Source: Hybos culiciformis (Eukaryota > Arthropoda > Insecta > Diptera > Hybotidae). From it: a stretch of DNA of 64,000 nt. Positions 39,448 through 51,662 of the stretch are shown piece after piece. The notes under the pieces were generated by a model. That model saw nothing but the letters and a program-made list of their open reading frames with translations, was not told the origin of the DNA and made no database searches. Within the stretch, counting starts at the first letter, position 1. Every line of letters begins with the position of its first letter. A program made the position numbers and the translations under genes. Where the stretch lies: contig OZ023273.1 in assembly GCA_964007475.1 (NCBI GenBank), positions 125,907,812-125,971,811 on the forward strand. Direction: 5' to 3'.

Positions 39448-41512
39448 TAATATTTGAAAGAAATTTGATAGACGTGTACCCGAACCTTTTTAGGATATTG
39501 AGAATATTTCTTATCAGTTATACGATCAGTTATACGAGCTTTGAAGTTAAAAACGTTTTTCAAAACTAACTTTTATAAAAAATAACCACAATTCAATTTG
39601 TCGAGATAGGCTCAATTTTCTTTCCATTTTATCGATTGAAAATGATCGTATGTGAAGCAATAATAGAGTCTGCAAATAAAATAATAGAGATTGCAAAATA
39701 TTTAATATTTCTTTGTTCTAAAGGGTTTTACTTTTCGAAAGCGGAAATAATTAGAAAACTATGTTTTAAAGCCAAGTTTACAAATTTTTCTGAGGCGAAT
39801 TTAATGGAGCAAATATTTCTAACTAAATGAATAAAAGTATATGTACATAATTTAATTAATAAAAGTATTTTTGTTAATATTATAATAATTAAAAACGTTT
39901 CAATCAAAATATTTTCTCATTTCCTATAAAAATAACACTCATCGCTCCACAACCACAAAATACTGCCCCACTGCTGCTCAAGATTCCGTAGCAACATAGA
40001 AGAACTAAAAATTTTAAATTTGAAAACGTGATTCGAACAATGTATTTATAAAACACACCCCACAATGACATAACAACCTCCTGAATCTCCTACATTGAAC
40101 TTTTTTTTAACTCTAACACTAAAATAGCACTTGTTATACTTGAGGGTGGCGAATTCACCTTAATCTTGATCTTGAAGTTTAAGTGTTCTCTTTCTAAAAC
40201 ATTTTAACTAATTTCAGCAGTCAAAATGAAGACAAAAATTACCCTAATATACAAATATTTGATGACTAAAGATTTTGCATTTAAATTCAAAATCTTGTCA
40301 TTGAGAGGAAAGATAGATGTTTATTTTATAGATAGAGTAATTACTAATTAATATTATATTATTTAATTATATTTAGATATTTTAAAAAAACATCACACAC
40401 ATAAAAAACCAATCCCAAAACTTTTAAATTTTAAATAATATTAATTTTCAATTTCCGATTCGGATATAATTTTTTTTTTTTTTTTTTTTTAAATGAATGA
40501 AAATTTTTTTATAAATATTTAAACTTTTAATTTTATATTATTTTTGAAGCAATGAACCGTTACTTCTTATGCATGTGTAAAAATTTATTAACACTTTATA
40601 ATTTTAACATTTTGATAAAATAATTTGACACTATCCGATTTTCAAGAAGCACTAAACCAAAAATTTCTGATTCTAATAAAAAATAGCTGCTTTTGAAAAT
40701 AGTTTTTTTTTTTTTATTATTTTTTTTTTTAAGAAAAATGACCTCAGCTTATCCTAATTTTATCTCCATTCAAAAGTTGAACGGTGTAAATACCAGGTGT
40801 TTTTTAAGTATATATTCTTTAATAAAATAAAATATATTTCGTTTTGTTACATTTAGAACGTATGCTTATTATTTTGAAGTTTTGGAAAAAAAACAATAGG
40901 TAAGATCCTTATTTTCATTCCGACATTCTAAAATTAAAATGATTTTTCTGATTTTCGGAATAGATAGTTTCAATTAATTAGAAATTAAATCATTATTAAC
41001 TAACATCGTTCTTATGGAAACGCCGCAATTTAGAACGCATACAATTATGATTTTGTTGTAAAAGTTGATTGATATAAATAAATAGGTACTGATATAATAT
41101 TAGCCGAAAATCTTAGTATTTAGTGCTTTATATTTAAGTTAATTTGTAAAATTTATTTAATAATAAATTATTAATAATAATAAAAAAAGCAATAACATAC
41201 CTACCTACAATTGAAATTTTTAAAGGTTTCAACAAATATGTTTTTTAAATAAATTACGAACTGTTAAAATTTCAATAAACACTATGTTGGAAAACGTATA
41301 AAAATAAATTCGCGCATGTTAGGTGACTTCATTTAATTAAATTGAAAATGTATGGAAATTGCATTTAAAATACGGACTCCAAACTTCAGTTATTTTCATT
41401 TTCATATAAAATTTAAAAAAAATATTGTACACTGTAACATATTATATAACTGATTGAAAAATGAAAATGATTGATCACTTAACCAAAAAGTGAACCTTTC
41501 TAACCATTGTAT

Positions 41513-41587
41513 AAAATATATAAAAAATATATAAAGGAAACGACAACATTGCTACGACAATTGGTTTATCACATACGTTTAGAAAAT
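41513..41587. repeat. Diverged inverted repeat, copy 2
   Basis: It carries GGAAACGACAACATTGCTAC and TTTATCACATACGTTTAGAAAA, the reverse complement of the repeat at 37747-37826 with scattered changes. Confidence 0.6.
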
Positions 41588-44150
41588 GCATGCACTGATA
41601 ATAGCCTTAAACAAAGCTCTTATATTTAAGGTAACCGTTCAACAACAAAGTAGTTTCTAAGACGAGTAGAACGATTTATATATAAGAAGTTATTCGATAT
41701 ACATACGTACATTCAAGTTTAAATATATTTTTATTATTAGCAAAATATTCGTTATTGTGCTTTCTAATAAAGTAACATCGACATTTGTATATCACTAAAG
41801 TACAAGTTAAATTATAACAAATTTGTTAATTTAAATACATATTTTTTTAGATTATTTATTTAAAATTTGTAGCCTTACGAAAATTACCAATATTTTAAGA
41901 AGATTCTAATCATTGGACTCTGATCTGTTAATTAAAGCTTTTTTATATTCAAATCTAATTAAGCAGATACGCGTCTTATCATTTGAATAAAGTAAATTTT
42001 TAAAACATTTTCTAATCAAAATTAATAGTAGGTATTTTTCAACATTTTTATGATCTTTTTATTATTTGTTTAGTTTGGATCCTTTGAATTTTCTAACCGC
42101 AGACACAGCAAAAGTAAGTTTCTTATAAGTCAGAAGACAATTTCTATAAATACTTATATAAATAGGGTATCGACGAAAAGGATATGAATTAAGAAATCGA
42201 GTCAGGTGTGTACAATTGAAAACTATCTTTTAATTAATTTTAAATAATTTAATCCAAAACTAATAGATTTTCAACTTTTTTGACAAATATTCACCCTAAT
42301 AGAAAAGAAAAAATTGAATATAAATTTTATAACAAAGTAAATTTTGATATTATTATAGGTTGGCCGTTAAATGGTCATAGTAGCTATAAAAATGAACTTT
42401 AAATGAGCATTTTCAAATTATTGTTCAAATATTATACCACTGAGGTCTGTGTGTAAGTCCTATATTTTATTTTTCCAATGTTTTTTTTTCCTCTACTTAT
42501 GTTTTGTTCATAATATCGTAGGTATATAGTACATTTTATTCTGCTTTTTTTTTTACGTAGAGCAAAAACACACCCTTTTTAGCTTTAGAACCCAACCTTA
42601 AAATATTATATAATGAATTTTTTAGTTATAGATATAAGAATATAATTTACACGATATGAATGAAAAAAAAAATCCATCTATTAAAAAATATTTCCTAAGT
42701 GGAAGAAGACGTTAAATTTATTGATAAAATAATTGGGCCTCATTCATATCACATAGATTTCACAAAAAAAAAATTCATTACTCATGAGAATGATGATATT
42801 ACAATTAAGTTGTATTTGGCAAATAATAAAGCTCAATGACTTTAGTTTTTTAGTTACTTTCATTTATAATTTGTATAATGTAGGCAGAGACATAAAAGTT
42901 ATCAACGATTGAAATCAGTCCTTAAGTTTTTTGGAACCGTTCATAACGTCTGGCAAGTATCTTATTCTTTGTCTCCTCTCGTTATTACGCAAAAATTAAT
43001 AATAAAAAATTGATTTCCAAACACTTATGCCTATGCAAAGTCTGAATTGTACATAAATTAAAGAAATATACATATAAAATAGGTGCATACAATAAATAAT
43101 CATAATTCTAAGTTCTATTTTAAAATGAAAAAACTCTTCAACTTTTCAATTGTTTTCATTTACTAATTTAATTTGGGTTTAGGTAAATAAAAAAAATTTA
43201 TTTGCAAAAAAATATTATAAGATGCATTATCAAATTTTTAATGAAATAATTTTAATTTTTCTTTTAATTTTATTCGACATATTCTAAATTTGGAAAGAAG
43301 CAGAATTATAAACTACATGGTTATGTTCTTGTACAACTTTCTATAAAATACTAAATTTGTAAAAAAAATAAAATTCAAAATTTCACATTATATAGATACA
43401 TTGTCGACGTTGTATCTTATCGAAGTTGAGATTTTGAGATCAATAAAAAAATAATTTAATTTTTTTTATTTCACAAATTTCTTATTCAAATGCATTAATC
43501 CTACATATGATATTATACATTTACGTGTATTTATTTAATAAAAAACAATTCTTTTTTATTTATAAATAATATAAATAAATAAATACAACATTTAAAAAAA
43601 AAAAGTAGTAAAAAAATTTAACTTTTTCTACCTACCCAAAAATTTCTAAGCGAAAAAACAAGAAGAAAGAGGATAGTCGATAGTCGTTGACGAAAAATAA
43701 GATAAAGTAACTTATTATTTCACATTATTTCATATTATCAACTACCAAAAAAACAAAAGCGATTAGGATCTTTAAAAGTCTCTGGAATTAAGATACTTAT
43801 ATATACTTAAACAGCCTTATCACTGTTTTTATCTAATAATACATTGTAATATGGTGGAAAATGGTATCTTATTCATATGCTATTATATTTAATTTTATTT
43901 CGACAGGAATTCTATTTTTTTTTTTATTTTATTCTAATAAAATGGAAAGATATCGACTAAAAAACTATTTTCATATTCCACACGAACTTTTTATGCCTCC
44001 CTTCCACTTCCAAGACAATCCTTTTTTAGCCCTCTTCTTTTTTTGGATGCTTTTAATTAACGTCACTATCTACTTACCTATGTACTAATTCTCATTAATT
44101 AGAATCCAATAAAATTAAAAAAAAAAATCAATTTAATAAAAACAAATGTT

Positions 44151-44580
44151 AAAAACAGAGTTTACGAACCCATCAAAATTCGGTTTCGTTTCAGGTTCAA
44201 GAAAATTTATGGTTTCAGGTTCCGTTCGGATTTAAAACATTGTTTAAACTTAAAAAAAAAAAATATTGTATATTTGAACTAAATACCGAACCGATATATA
44301 TGTAGTATTTTTTTTTTTTTTTTTCAAATCATGAAAAATTTAACCACAATGGTACTTTACTAAAAAAGGACTTTCTAAAACGTTACTTTTCTTTAACGTC
44401 AAAAACGTTTTAATTTAATTGGTTTTTGTACAATTTTTTTTTTCGGGAGATGATTTTTTTTTTCAGTTGACCTCGAACCGGATGAAATTTTGGTTTCAAC
44501 TGGTTCGGATTCAAGGTTCGCAAAATAATGTGAACTCGAACGGTTCAGGATTCAGGGTTCGGTCGCAGCTCTGTTTAAAA
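44151..44580. mobile_element. Putative nonautonomous DNA element, GAACC/GGTTC-rich
   Basis: It is bounded by TTAAAAACAGAG..GAACCC on the left and GGGTTCGG..CTCTGTTTAAAA on the right. The interior has many GGTTC and GAACC words in loose inverted order (for example TTTCAGGTTCCGTTCGG and GAACGGTTCAGGATTCAGGG). The flanking duplication is unclear, so the boundaries are approximate. Confidence 0.4.
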
Positions 44581-44954
44581 ATAATAAGCTATTGCATTTA
44601 TATTTAATTGGCACTCATTCTGTAAGGTTCGTTACCGCTGTTCAATAAGTTGAATGAATTTCAAGGAAGTAAATTAAATTGGCAACATTCTTTGTCACCC
44701 CTGTCTGACGTTTACGGATGATGTGAAAAAAAAACAAAAAATAAAAATAAAAACTTTGTCATAATAATAATTCTTTTTTTTTTTTAACTTGATTGTTTTG
44801 TTTATTTTTATTTCCATTGCAATTTGTGTAAATATAAAAAAAAAAAAAAAAAATCCATTTAATAATTTAATTCTTATTTCTAATTAATTTATTAATCTGT
44901 GGTGGTGTTACGGAAATAATTATAAAAAAAAATAAATAAAATAAAAATAAAAGA

Positions 44955-47661
44955 ATGGGAAATCAAAATTCAAGAAATAAACGAGAACACTTCACATTAA
45001 AACAAAATCAGGAAAATGAAGAAATTGCGACGTCTGATAATTTTTCTTCAACATCACCTGGGGCGGCGGGTGAAAGAACCCAACTAGAGTCGATTCAAAA
45101 ATTAGCAAAAGTAAGCTTCCAAAAAAGAAAAAAACTTACCTGCTTCCTATAACTCTATTACCTATCCAGTCAAAATTTGGTCCTCAAAATTAGATGATTA
45201 GATATTTTGATAAGGAGAACATGATTATCATACTCAGCAACCAAATGACCAAGTACCTACCTACTTGGATAGGTCGCTCATGTAACACAAGACCAGCTTA
45301 CATCTCTCCCTTGAAAAAAAGTGATGTTTAAATAATACTTACTATTTTTTAATGTATTTTTATCAAACAGATTTTGATGGAAAGAACTCAGAAGCAACAA
45401 AGTGGATTGAAAGGAATTTCTGAAGAAATATTTATTGTAATTTTTGAATAAGCAATTTTTTTTTGCAATATCAAAATATAACAATTTGTTTTTTGTTTTT
45501 TTTTTTCTGTATTTTTAGATTAATATTTTCCCTAAATATCCTGACTTAGGACATCGTTTGTATAATTATTTTAAACAAGAAGCTGATTGCTTAAGCGAAA
45601 GTGGTTTCAAATTGCAATGTGAAAAATATTTAGGAATATTGTTAGACGATCACAAAATTTTAGAATTTTACATTAAGCTTTTGTGAGTGCAAAATAACTT
45701 CTAAAACACTCAATGTTTGTTTGTAAAATTATGTTTGAATGAAATTTTTCTATTCTAGGTACATATCTACCTACTTCTGGAAAAATTGCAAACTTATATG
45801 TTTGAAAAAATATTGTCTGTCCAATTATTATTATTATTTTAGTTCAAATTCAAACTAATCCTTAAACCTTTTTTTTTTGCGGTAGTATTTAATCTACCAC
45901 TTTTCGAAGTAATTCTCAATTTGATATACTAAAAATCCGTTCAATAACTTATTGTAAATTAAATTTTATTTCTTTTTATGTTTTCTTAGCACGTGTAAAG
46001 ACATTGAAAATCTAGAAACACTTAACAAGGATGAACTTACAAAACTTTTGGAAATTTGCTTCGCTATCGCTATTTCAAATTATTCCGGTCAACGAACTAA
46101 ATCGTGCCCAAAGGTAAGTAGTAATTATCTTTTTTTTTAAATTGTGTTCAAAAGTTTATTGTGCTCATTCTTTTTTTTTTTTTTGTACAATTTATTTAGT
46201 CCTTCAATACATTTCAAGTAAAGTTATCAAGAGCTCTAAATTTAACATTAAAATAATTTATAATACGTATATTACAAAAAAAAACAATAAGTACTTACTT
46301 ACAAGAGATCAAGAGAATATAATATACTCTACTCTTACTACTGCTTATAGAACATTATTCTTGGAGAATTATTAAAATTTGGTTTATAATTTAACTTCAG
46401 TAGTAATTTATAAACATTTCAAATTCAAAACAATCATCAAATATCATTCACATAATTATTCAAAATCCAATAATCCATTCTGTCATATACTTCATCCTGT
46501 TTACCATTCATCTAATCAATAAAATGATTTACTTTTCTAAGCTAACACTAAAATATATATTTTTCTTCTAACACTAGGCAGATGTGACTATAAGTTCTAT
46601 TGTTGATTCAATATTTTATTCCCATGAACATTTAACTGTTGGCTATATTGTAAATTGGTTTGAACTAAACGCCCTGAGATTAATAATTCATATGCATAGC
46701 TACATTGTTCATATATTTACAACAGCTTATCGTATTCTGGAATATACTAATGAACCCGAAATTAATACAACTATAACAAATGTTATTGGAAATGAAGAGA
46801 AGATTATTGTAAATTCTGAATTAATGCCAATTTCAAGAGCTTGGTTATTAGCTGGCTCATTGCCATATAATACGTATTCTAAATTACAAATAGAAACAAT
46901 TAAACCACCAGGTGATTTGCTCGAAATCTCTGCGCCGACAACTACTCCAGTATTTAAAGAAAAATTATCATTGATTCCATCACATTGGACGTTGTTATAT
47001 GATTCATTCGAACATGGTATAGGGACAAACAGATTTCTTCATCACGTTTTAGGTTATCGCGGTGCTACTTTAATAATTTTAAAAGCTCGTGAAGATGATC
47101 AAACTTATTGCATTGCATCTCCAGCCGAATGGAAAGAAAGTAATTTATATACCGGGTTAGCGGATAGCTGCATTTTAGCCCTTTATCCGAGGTACAATAC
47201 ATAAAATTCACTACATATTAATTTATATTATTATTTGAAACAATGAAATTTTTTTTTAGATTTTCTATCCTGGAAAAAAGGGCAAATATTTTATATTTAA
47301 ATACAAGTATACGAGGGTACCCTAAGGGTTTGAGAGCTGGTTCCGATCCAAAAAACCCAATAATTTGTATTGATGAAACATTTGAAAAATTGCAATATAA
47401 AGGAAATTCTCAAGAATTATTGAAAATTGAGGCATGTTAAAATAAAATTAAAATTTATTGCTTAGTAATTCCAAACATTTTTTTTATTAGGTATGGGGTT
47501 GTGGAGATAAATCTTCAAGAGAAAGGCAATTAGATATAAAAAAATGGCAGATCAAAGAAGCTGAACGTCAAAGAACTGTTAAGTTAACAGCAGCAGATTG
47601 GATGGACCATCCAGATAGATATCTGTTGGAGCTGGGAGGTCGAAAAAATTATAATAACTAA
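44955..47661 (+). CDS. MEAK7: TLDc-domain protein, MEAK7-like
   Basis: The predicted 488-residue protein resembles MEAK7 (TLDC1), a TLDc protein that in mammals binds mTOR and sits on lysosomal membranes. Exons: 44955-45110, 45371-45436, 45519-45682, 45990-46113, 46578-47191, 47260-47431 and 47491-47661, all frame-consistent. The N-terminus MGNQNSRN offers Gly2 with a favourable Ser6, fitting N-myristoylation as in MEAK7. Residues about 255-436 contain the TLDc core: WLLAGSLP, HWTLLYDSFEHGIG, GYRGATLIILKA, TYCIASPAEWKES, ILYLN, IDETF and IEVWGCGD. A basic, helical tail follows (ERQLDIKKWQIKEAERQR) and then DHPDRYLLELGG, which matches the MEAK7 C-terminal layout rather than the OXR1 or TBC1D24 types. 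The sixth intron seems to use a GC donor (47432). A poly(A) signal lies 28 bp after the stop. Confidence 0.88.
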
Positions 47662-47688
47662 TTGTATATTTGTTCCGAATTAGAAACC

Positions 47689-47694
47689 AATAAA
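47689..47694 (+). promoter_or_regulatory. Poly(A) signal AATAAA of the TLDc gene
   Basis: A canonical hexamer 28 bp beyond the TAA stop at 47659-47661, in the context AAACCAATAAAAAATTG. Confidence 0.6.
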
Positions 47695-48465
47695 AAATTG
47701 TTAAAAAAAAATCAGAACTATGTTTTTTAAATCTATTAATTACAATCATAATTACGTCAGACTAATGTAGCATATGCGTTTGAAGTTTCAATTATGTTTT
47801 TATTTTAAGAACTACGGTCCTATCATTCATTTATCCCAAATTACTAAGCAAATTAATATATAAATTATCAATGTATTTATGATAAAATAAATGGCTTCAT
47901 GATAAGTTCAATAGACGTTGGGTAAGGTTTAATTTCTAATTATTATTGGTTAACATAATATTTAGAACTCTTACTTGTTTATTGTTTTATTTTCTATTAT
48001 TATAATTAAACCTGATTCTGAACCAATAATTGAATCTAAAATACAGCAGTTAAAGATTAGAGCTCATTCGAAAAGTAAAAAAATATTGAAGGTTGATACA
48101 ACTTTAAAAAAATAAATGAAAGGCGAGCAACAATTTTTGCGTGATTAGAAAGATAAATTAAGAGCTTTAGACTTTAATGTCGGAGAAGAATTTACTGTAT
48201 TGTTTAAATGCTAATTAAATTTTGTAAAGAAGTTTACTTGATATAACATCAAACAAATTAGTGTTGGTACAATATCCTTCTTTACTAGAAATTCAAGTTT
48301 ATTAACAGAAATACTGAAGAAAAATTATTCAGAATGGATGATTATGAGCTTCAATTGTTGTGATAATTTTTAATAACATTGTTGTTTTCTATACATATTT
48401 GAAAATAAATTATAAAAGACAATAAAATTTTCATAATGAATAGAAGATTTCCTTATTTCAATATT

Positions 48466-48471
48466 TTTATT
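48466..48471 (-). promoter_or_regulatory. Poly(A) signal of RpL13
   Basis: AATAAA on the minus strand, about 28 bp after the RpL13 stop codon (48500-48502). Confidence 0.6.
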
Positions 48472-48499
48472 GTATCAGAAACTTAAAAAAATTACAATT

Positions 48500-49524
48500 T
48501 TATTTTTTCGCTTTTTTTGCATCTTTAGCTGCATCCTCTGCATTATCAGCATTTTCTCTAGCTTTCTTTGCCCGAATACCAACCAAACGAGCATCAGTAC
48601 GAGCCTTACGAAGAGTTGCAAAAGCTTTGAATTTCTTTTCTTCCTTAGTAACTTCTCTAACTTCAACAACTGGAACATCTTTTTTGATTGGCATAATTTC
48701 ACCTTTAAGTTGTGTTGCCAATTTAATTTCTTCTAGTGTTGATTCTCCTTTGCGAATCTTCTTCTCATTAAGTGGGAACAAAATCAATTTAGATCTGTAT
48801 TCCTTGATACGTTGAACATTGCGTTGACGTGATTCAACTGATTTATTTCTTCGTCTGCGATCAACTGCAATGCCAACAGTCCTTGCGAAACCTGGTGTTA
48901 ATCCAGCACCCTAAAAAATATAGATTAACCATATAAATGCTCGATTTTATTAATGTAATGAATTTTCAATAAACTCATTTCAAAAATATGGCTACACTCT
49001 GTACACGGTATAAGGTAAGAAATCGATAACTATTCTTCTAAAAGCTGATAAGTAGATTCCTTTTCGTTTGCGTTTATATCAATAATAGGATAACTAGTGC
49101 ATTATATAGAAATTATTATTTTAATAAATTTTTTTTCCATTATTAGGTGGGTACCTAGTTGAGGAAGGTAGGCATGTTTTATTTTTTGAAAAGTTTCTCC
49201 TAATCAAAAGCGTAAATTATTCTAAATTAAATTATAAATTTACACATTCAAATCCAATTGAATTGGATTTATTAAACTTACCTTTAGCTCATCAACAGTG
49301 AATCCACGTCCCATGCGCATTTTAGTGTGATAACGGATTGTAGGGCAACGTACTACTGGTCTGAGTGGGCCAGCTGCTGGTCGTGGAAATACAGCTTTTG
49401 CTTTTTTGATTCTGTTTTGACGGCGACGGAATTTTCTTGCTGGTTGATTGAACCATGTTTTCACATGTCGTTGCCACCACTTGTGAAAGTGAGCATTTGG
49501 AATCATGTTATTTCCTTTACCCAT
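48500..49524 (-). CDS. RpL13: 60S ribosomal protein eL13
   Basis: Structural protein of the large cytosolic ribosomal subunit, 217 residues, the usual length for eL13. Two coding exons: 49524-49282 (81 codons) and 48910-48500, with a phase-0 GT-AG intron of 371 bp. The N-terminus [20 protein letters not shown], then [56 protein letters not shown] and [19 protein letters not shown] are all eL13 hallmarks. The lysine/alanine-rich tail ends AKDAKKAKK. An acceptor (AG before 49537) lies 13 bp upstream of the ATG, so a noncoding first exon is expected further right, as is common in ribosomal protein genes. That exon was not located. I found no C/D-box snoRNA in the intron. The start is fixed by the conserved N-terminus. 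Confidence 0.97.
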
Positions 49525-50587
49525 TTTGGATGATTTACTAAAAGAAAAAAAAAATTATAAATAAAATGTAGTAAAATAGGTAGGTGAATTTTTGAATAAT
49601 GATAAACATTAGTAGATAAACATTAAAGAATTTGAAATTTTATTCATTATTATTATAACTCTCTATTATTATATTAGGTATCTATTATCCCATCGTTCTC
49701 CTCATTCGAATAAAATAGCAGTGCAACACTGAATAGTCAATTCTATTGAAAATATTTAAAAAAATAAAATTTTCGAAAGAGAAAGTTGTGAATTTTGGAT
49801 GTAGAATTAAGCCTTCTTTTATCTATTCTACAGAAGACAACCAAAAACAATATCTACCTACCCACCAAATCCGAGCCGCTTGCAAAATATTAAGAGAATT
49901 AGAAAGGGATAGGTATTATTAAACATGCTAGGTAGGTACCTAGGTCTTTTATTTAGCTTGAATTTTCAAAAAAATATATATTAGACATGGTTATCATGGA
50001 TTCTTTAAATCCGTATTCAGATTCAGTTTCATTCCGTCATAAATCTTAAGTAAAATAATCAAATCACACGTGTAGATTTTTCATTCAATCATAACCTTCT
50101 CTTTTGTTGAACAGAATAAAAGTTTATTTCAAAAAAATTTTATATTATTTCAAAAATTTCTATTAATTTTATTTTCCATTTGGATAAAAATTAATTTTTA
50201 ATTTCTCTGAATTTAATTTTAAATGTAAATAATTACTTTTTCTTACTTTTTTTAATTTATTTTATTAAAAATACTCCTAAACACTTTGGCGTTTAAGGAA
50301 AAAAGAATTTTTTTGAAGAAAAGGACAAAAAACATTAATGAAAAAATGAATGTCAAAAATAAGCAGCTAACTCAACAATGCAACAATATTCCCCAGAATA
50401 AAGAATGGGAGAAAATTCTGGGTATTAAATTAAAACTGAAGTTATAGTATGCTGTTTTATTGTACTTAACCCTCATATACTATTCGAATTAAATTGTGTA
50501 CAAACTTTTTTAATATTAACACAAGTTTTTTCACACAATCAAAATATTATTAATTTTCAAGAAAAAATCTTAAAATAAACGGCGCCG

Positions 50588-50842
50588 TGCCATTTGTCCG
50601 CGGGACATTTGTCCGCGATGAAATTTGTATGGAAAACTTCGCAGACAAATGTCATTTTGCAAAATGTCATTTGTCCGCGATTGTAAAATGACATTTGTCC
50701 GCCGCGGACAAATGTTTCAAAATTAGCGGACAAATGACATTTCGCAAAATGACATTTGTCCGCGATTGAATTTTCTAACTTTACCGGACAAATGTCATTT
50801 TGCAAAATGTCATTTTGCAAAATGTCATTTGTCCGCGATTGA
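50588..50842. repeat. Cluster of ATTTGTCCGCG inverted repeats
   Basis: At least eight occurrences of ATTTGTCC or GGACAAAT occur in 255 bp, in both orientations. They often form the palindrome GACAAATGTCATTTTGC / GCAAAATGACATTTGTCC. CATTTTGCAAAATGT is repeated in tandem at the right end. The CG dinucleotides are unusual for this AT-rich DNA. An older copy lies at 2735-2855. Probably a nonautonomous mobile element or satellite seed; no coding role. Confidence 0.7.
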
Positions 50843-50869
50843 AATTTTTAATTTTGGAGATACTGCAGA

Positions 50870-51662
50870 TTATGTGAACCACTCAGAATCGTCTGAAGCT
50901 TGGAAAAGGGAAGAGGGGTAGAGGCCCCCCAAATTGCTCATACATTTTGTATATGCAATTTTATTTTTTTTGCCCAATTTGCCCCGTAAAGAGAGCGGGG
51001 GTGGGGGGCGGTGGGCGGAACGAAATCATGATTTAGTCGTTGTTTGAACAAGGCATAAGGAATATACAAGAATTTTCGGTGTAATTGCCGTTTCCTTGAA
51101 ATTGTCAGAATGGCCTGAAACTTGGAGGGGGGGTAGAGGCGGTACCCAAACTTCCAAAACTGAAGTCAGTTTTTGGGGCTCGGGCCCCTTTTCGGAGATA
51201 GAGCCCCCCAAAGTTTTCATACATTTTTGTATGGGAAATTTTTTTTTTGCCCGATTGGCCCTATTTTTGGGAAAAGGGTAAAGGGGGTGCCCCAAAACAA
51301 GAAGGGGGGTGGGGGGCGGCGGGCGGGCGGTCTGGTTGGCGCCAGCCGCAAATCCCACTGACCAACCACCAGACCGCCCGCCCGCCGCGCCCCACCCCCC
51401 CTTCTTGTTTTGGGGCACCCCCACACTCTCTACAAAAAAAATGGGGCAAATCGAGCAAAAAAACAAAATTGCCCATACAAAATGTATGAAAATTTGGGGG
51501 GCTCTATCTCCGAAACGGGGCCCGAGCCCCAAAAACTGATTTCAGTTTTGGAAGTTTGGGCACCGCCTCTACCCCCCCCCCCCCCCCCCCCTCCAAGTTT
51601 CAGCCCATTCTGATAGTTTCAAGGAAACGGCACTTTAGCCGAATTTTCAAATATCATGATTC
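50870..51662. repeat. GC-rich compound palindrome
   Basis: Left arm about 51022-51335 and right arm about 51372-51662 are inverted copies. Each contains TTTCCTTGAAA, the AACTTGGAGGGGG stretch, TTTTGGGGCTCGGGCCCC, GGAGATAGAGCCCCCC and GGGGTGGGGGGCGG-type blocks. A roughly 36-bp loop lies around 51336-51371. An internally shortened direct copy of the left arm precedes it (50870-51018). A run of 20 C occurs at 51572-51591. All six frames show open stretches here only because stops are rare in GC-rich DNA. It looks like a foldback transposable element. Confidence 0.8.

Larger units (their letters stand above)
34610..44954. other. 10-kb gene-poor spacer with transposon remnants
   Basis: It separates the divergently transcribed ABCG gene (-) and TLDc gene (+). 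It holds the elements at 38179-38634, 39273-39447 and 44151-44580 and a diverged inverted repeat pair (37747-37826 and 41513-41587). Poly-T runs are frequent, the longest near 40472-40491. Short open frames at 35212, 39636 and 43861 have no supporting splice sites or homology that I can recognise. No gene is called. Confidence 0.6.
47662..48499. other. Convergent spacer between the TLDc gene and RpL13
   Basis: It holds the 3' ends of two convergent genes. The plus strand between about 48011 and 48330 reads like broken coding sequence in one frame (SEPIIESKIQQLKIRAHSK, then RALDFNVGEEFTVLFKC) interrupted by several stops. This may be a decayed gene fragment, but I recognise no family. Confidence 0.4.

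Noticed and set aside
39636..39830. 64-residue plus-strand frame after the pogo-like MITE
   Set aside because: Short, no flanking signals, no recognised family; expected by chance in this amount of sequence.
43861..44088. 75-residue hydrophobic plus-strand frame
   Set aside because: Its composition follows poly-T-rich DNA and I found no splice partners or motif.
48470..48815. Plus-strand and second minus-strand open frames over the RpL13 tail
   Set aside because: They are shadows of the real eL13 reading frame, whose sequence is conserved and unmistakable.
48911..49281. Possible snoRNA in the RpL13 intron
   Set aside because: Host context is typical, but no convincing C (RTGATGA) and D (CTGA) box pair or H/ACA hairpins were visible.
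50557..50820. 87-residue frame with repeated Cys/His (CHFAKCH) resembling a metal-binding protein
   Set aside because: It is a direct translation of the ATTTGTCCGCG repeats; the apparent Cys/His pattern follows from the repeat unit.
51026..51613. Up to 168-codon open frames, proline/glycine-rich, on both strands
   Set aside because: They arise from the GC-rich palindrome, where stop codons are rare; the two arms give mirrored translations and no domain is visible.
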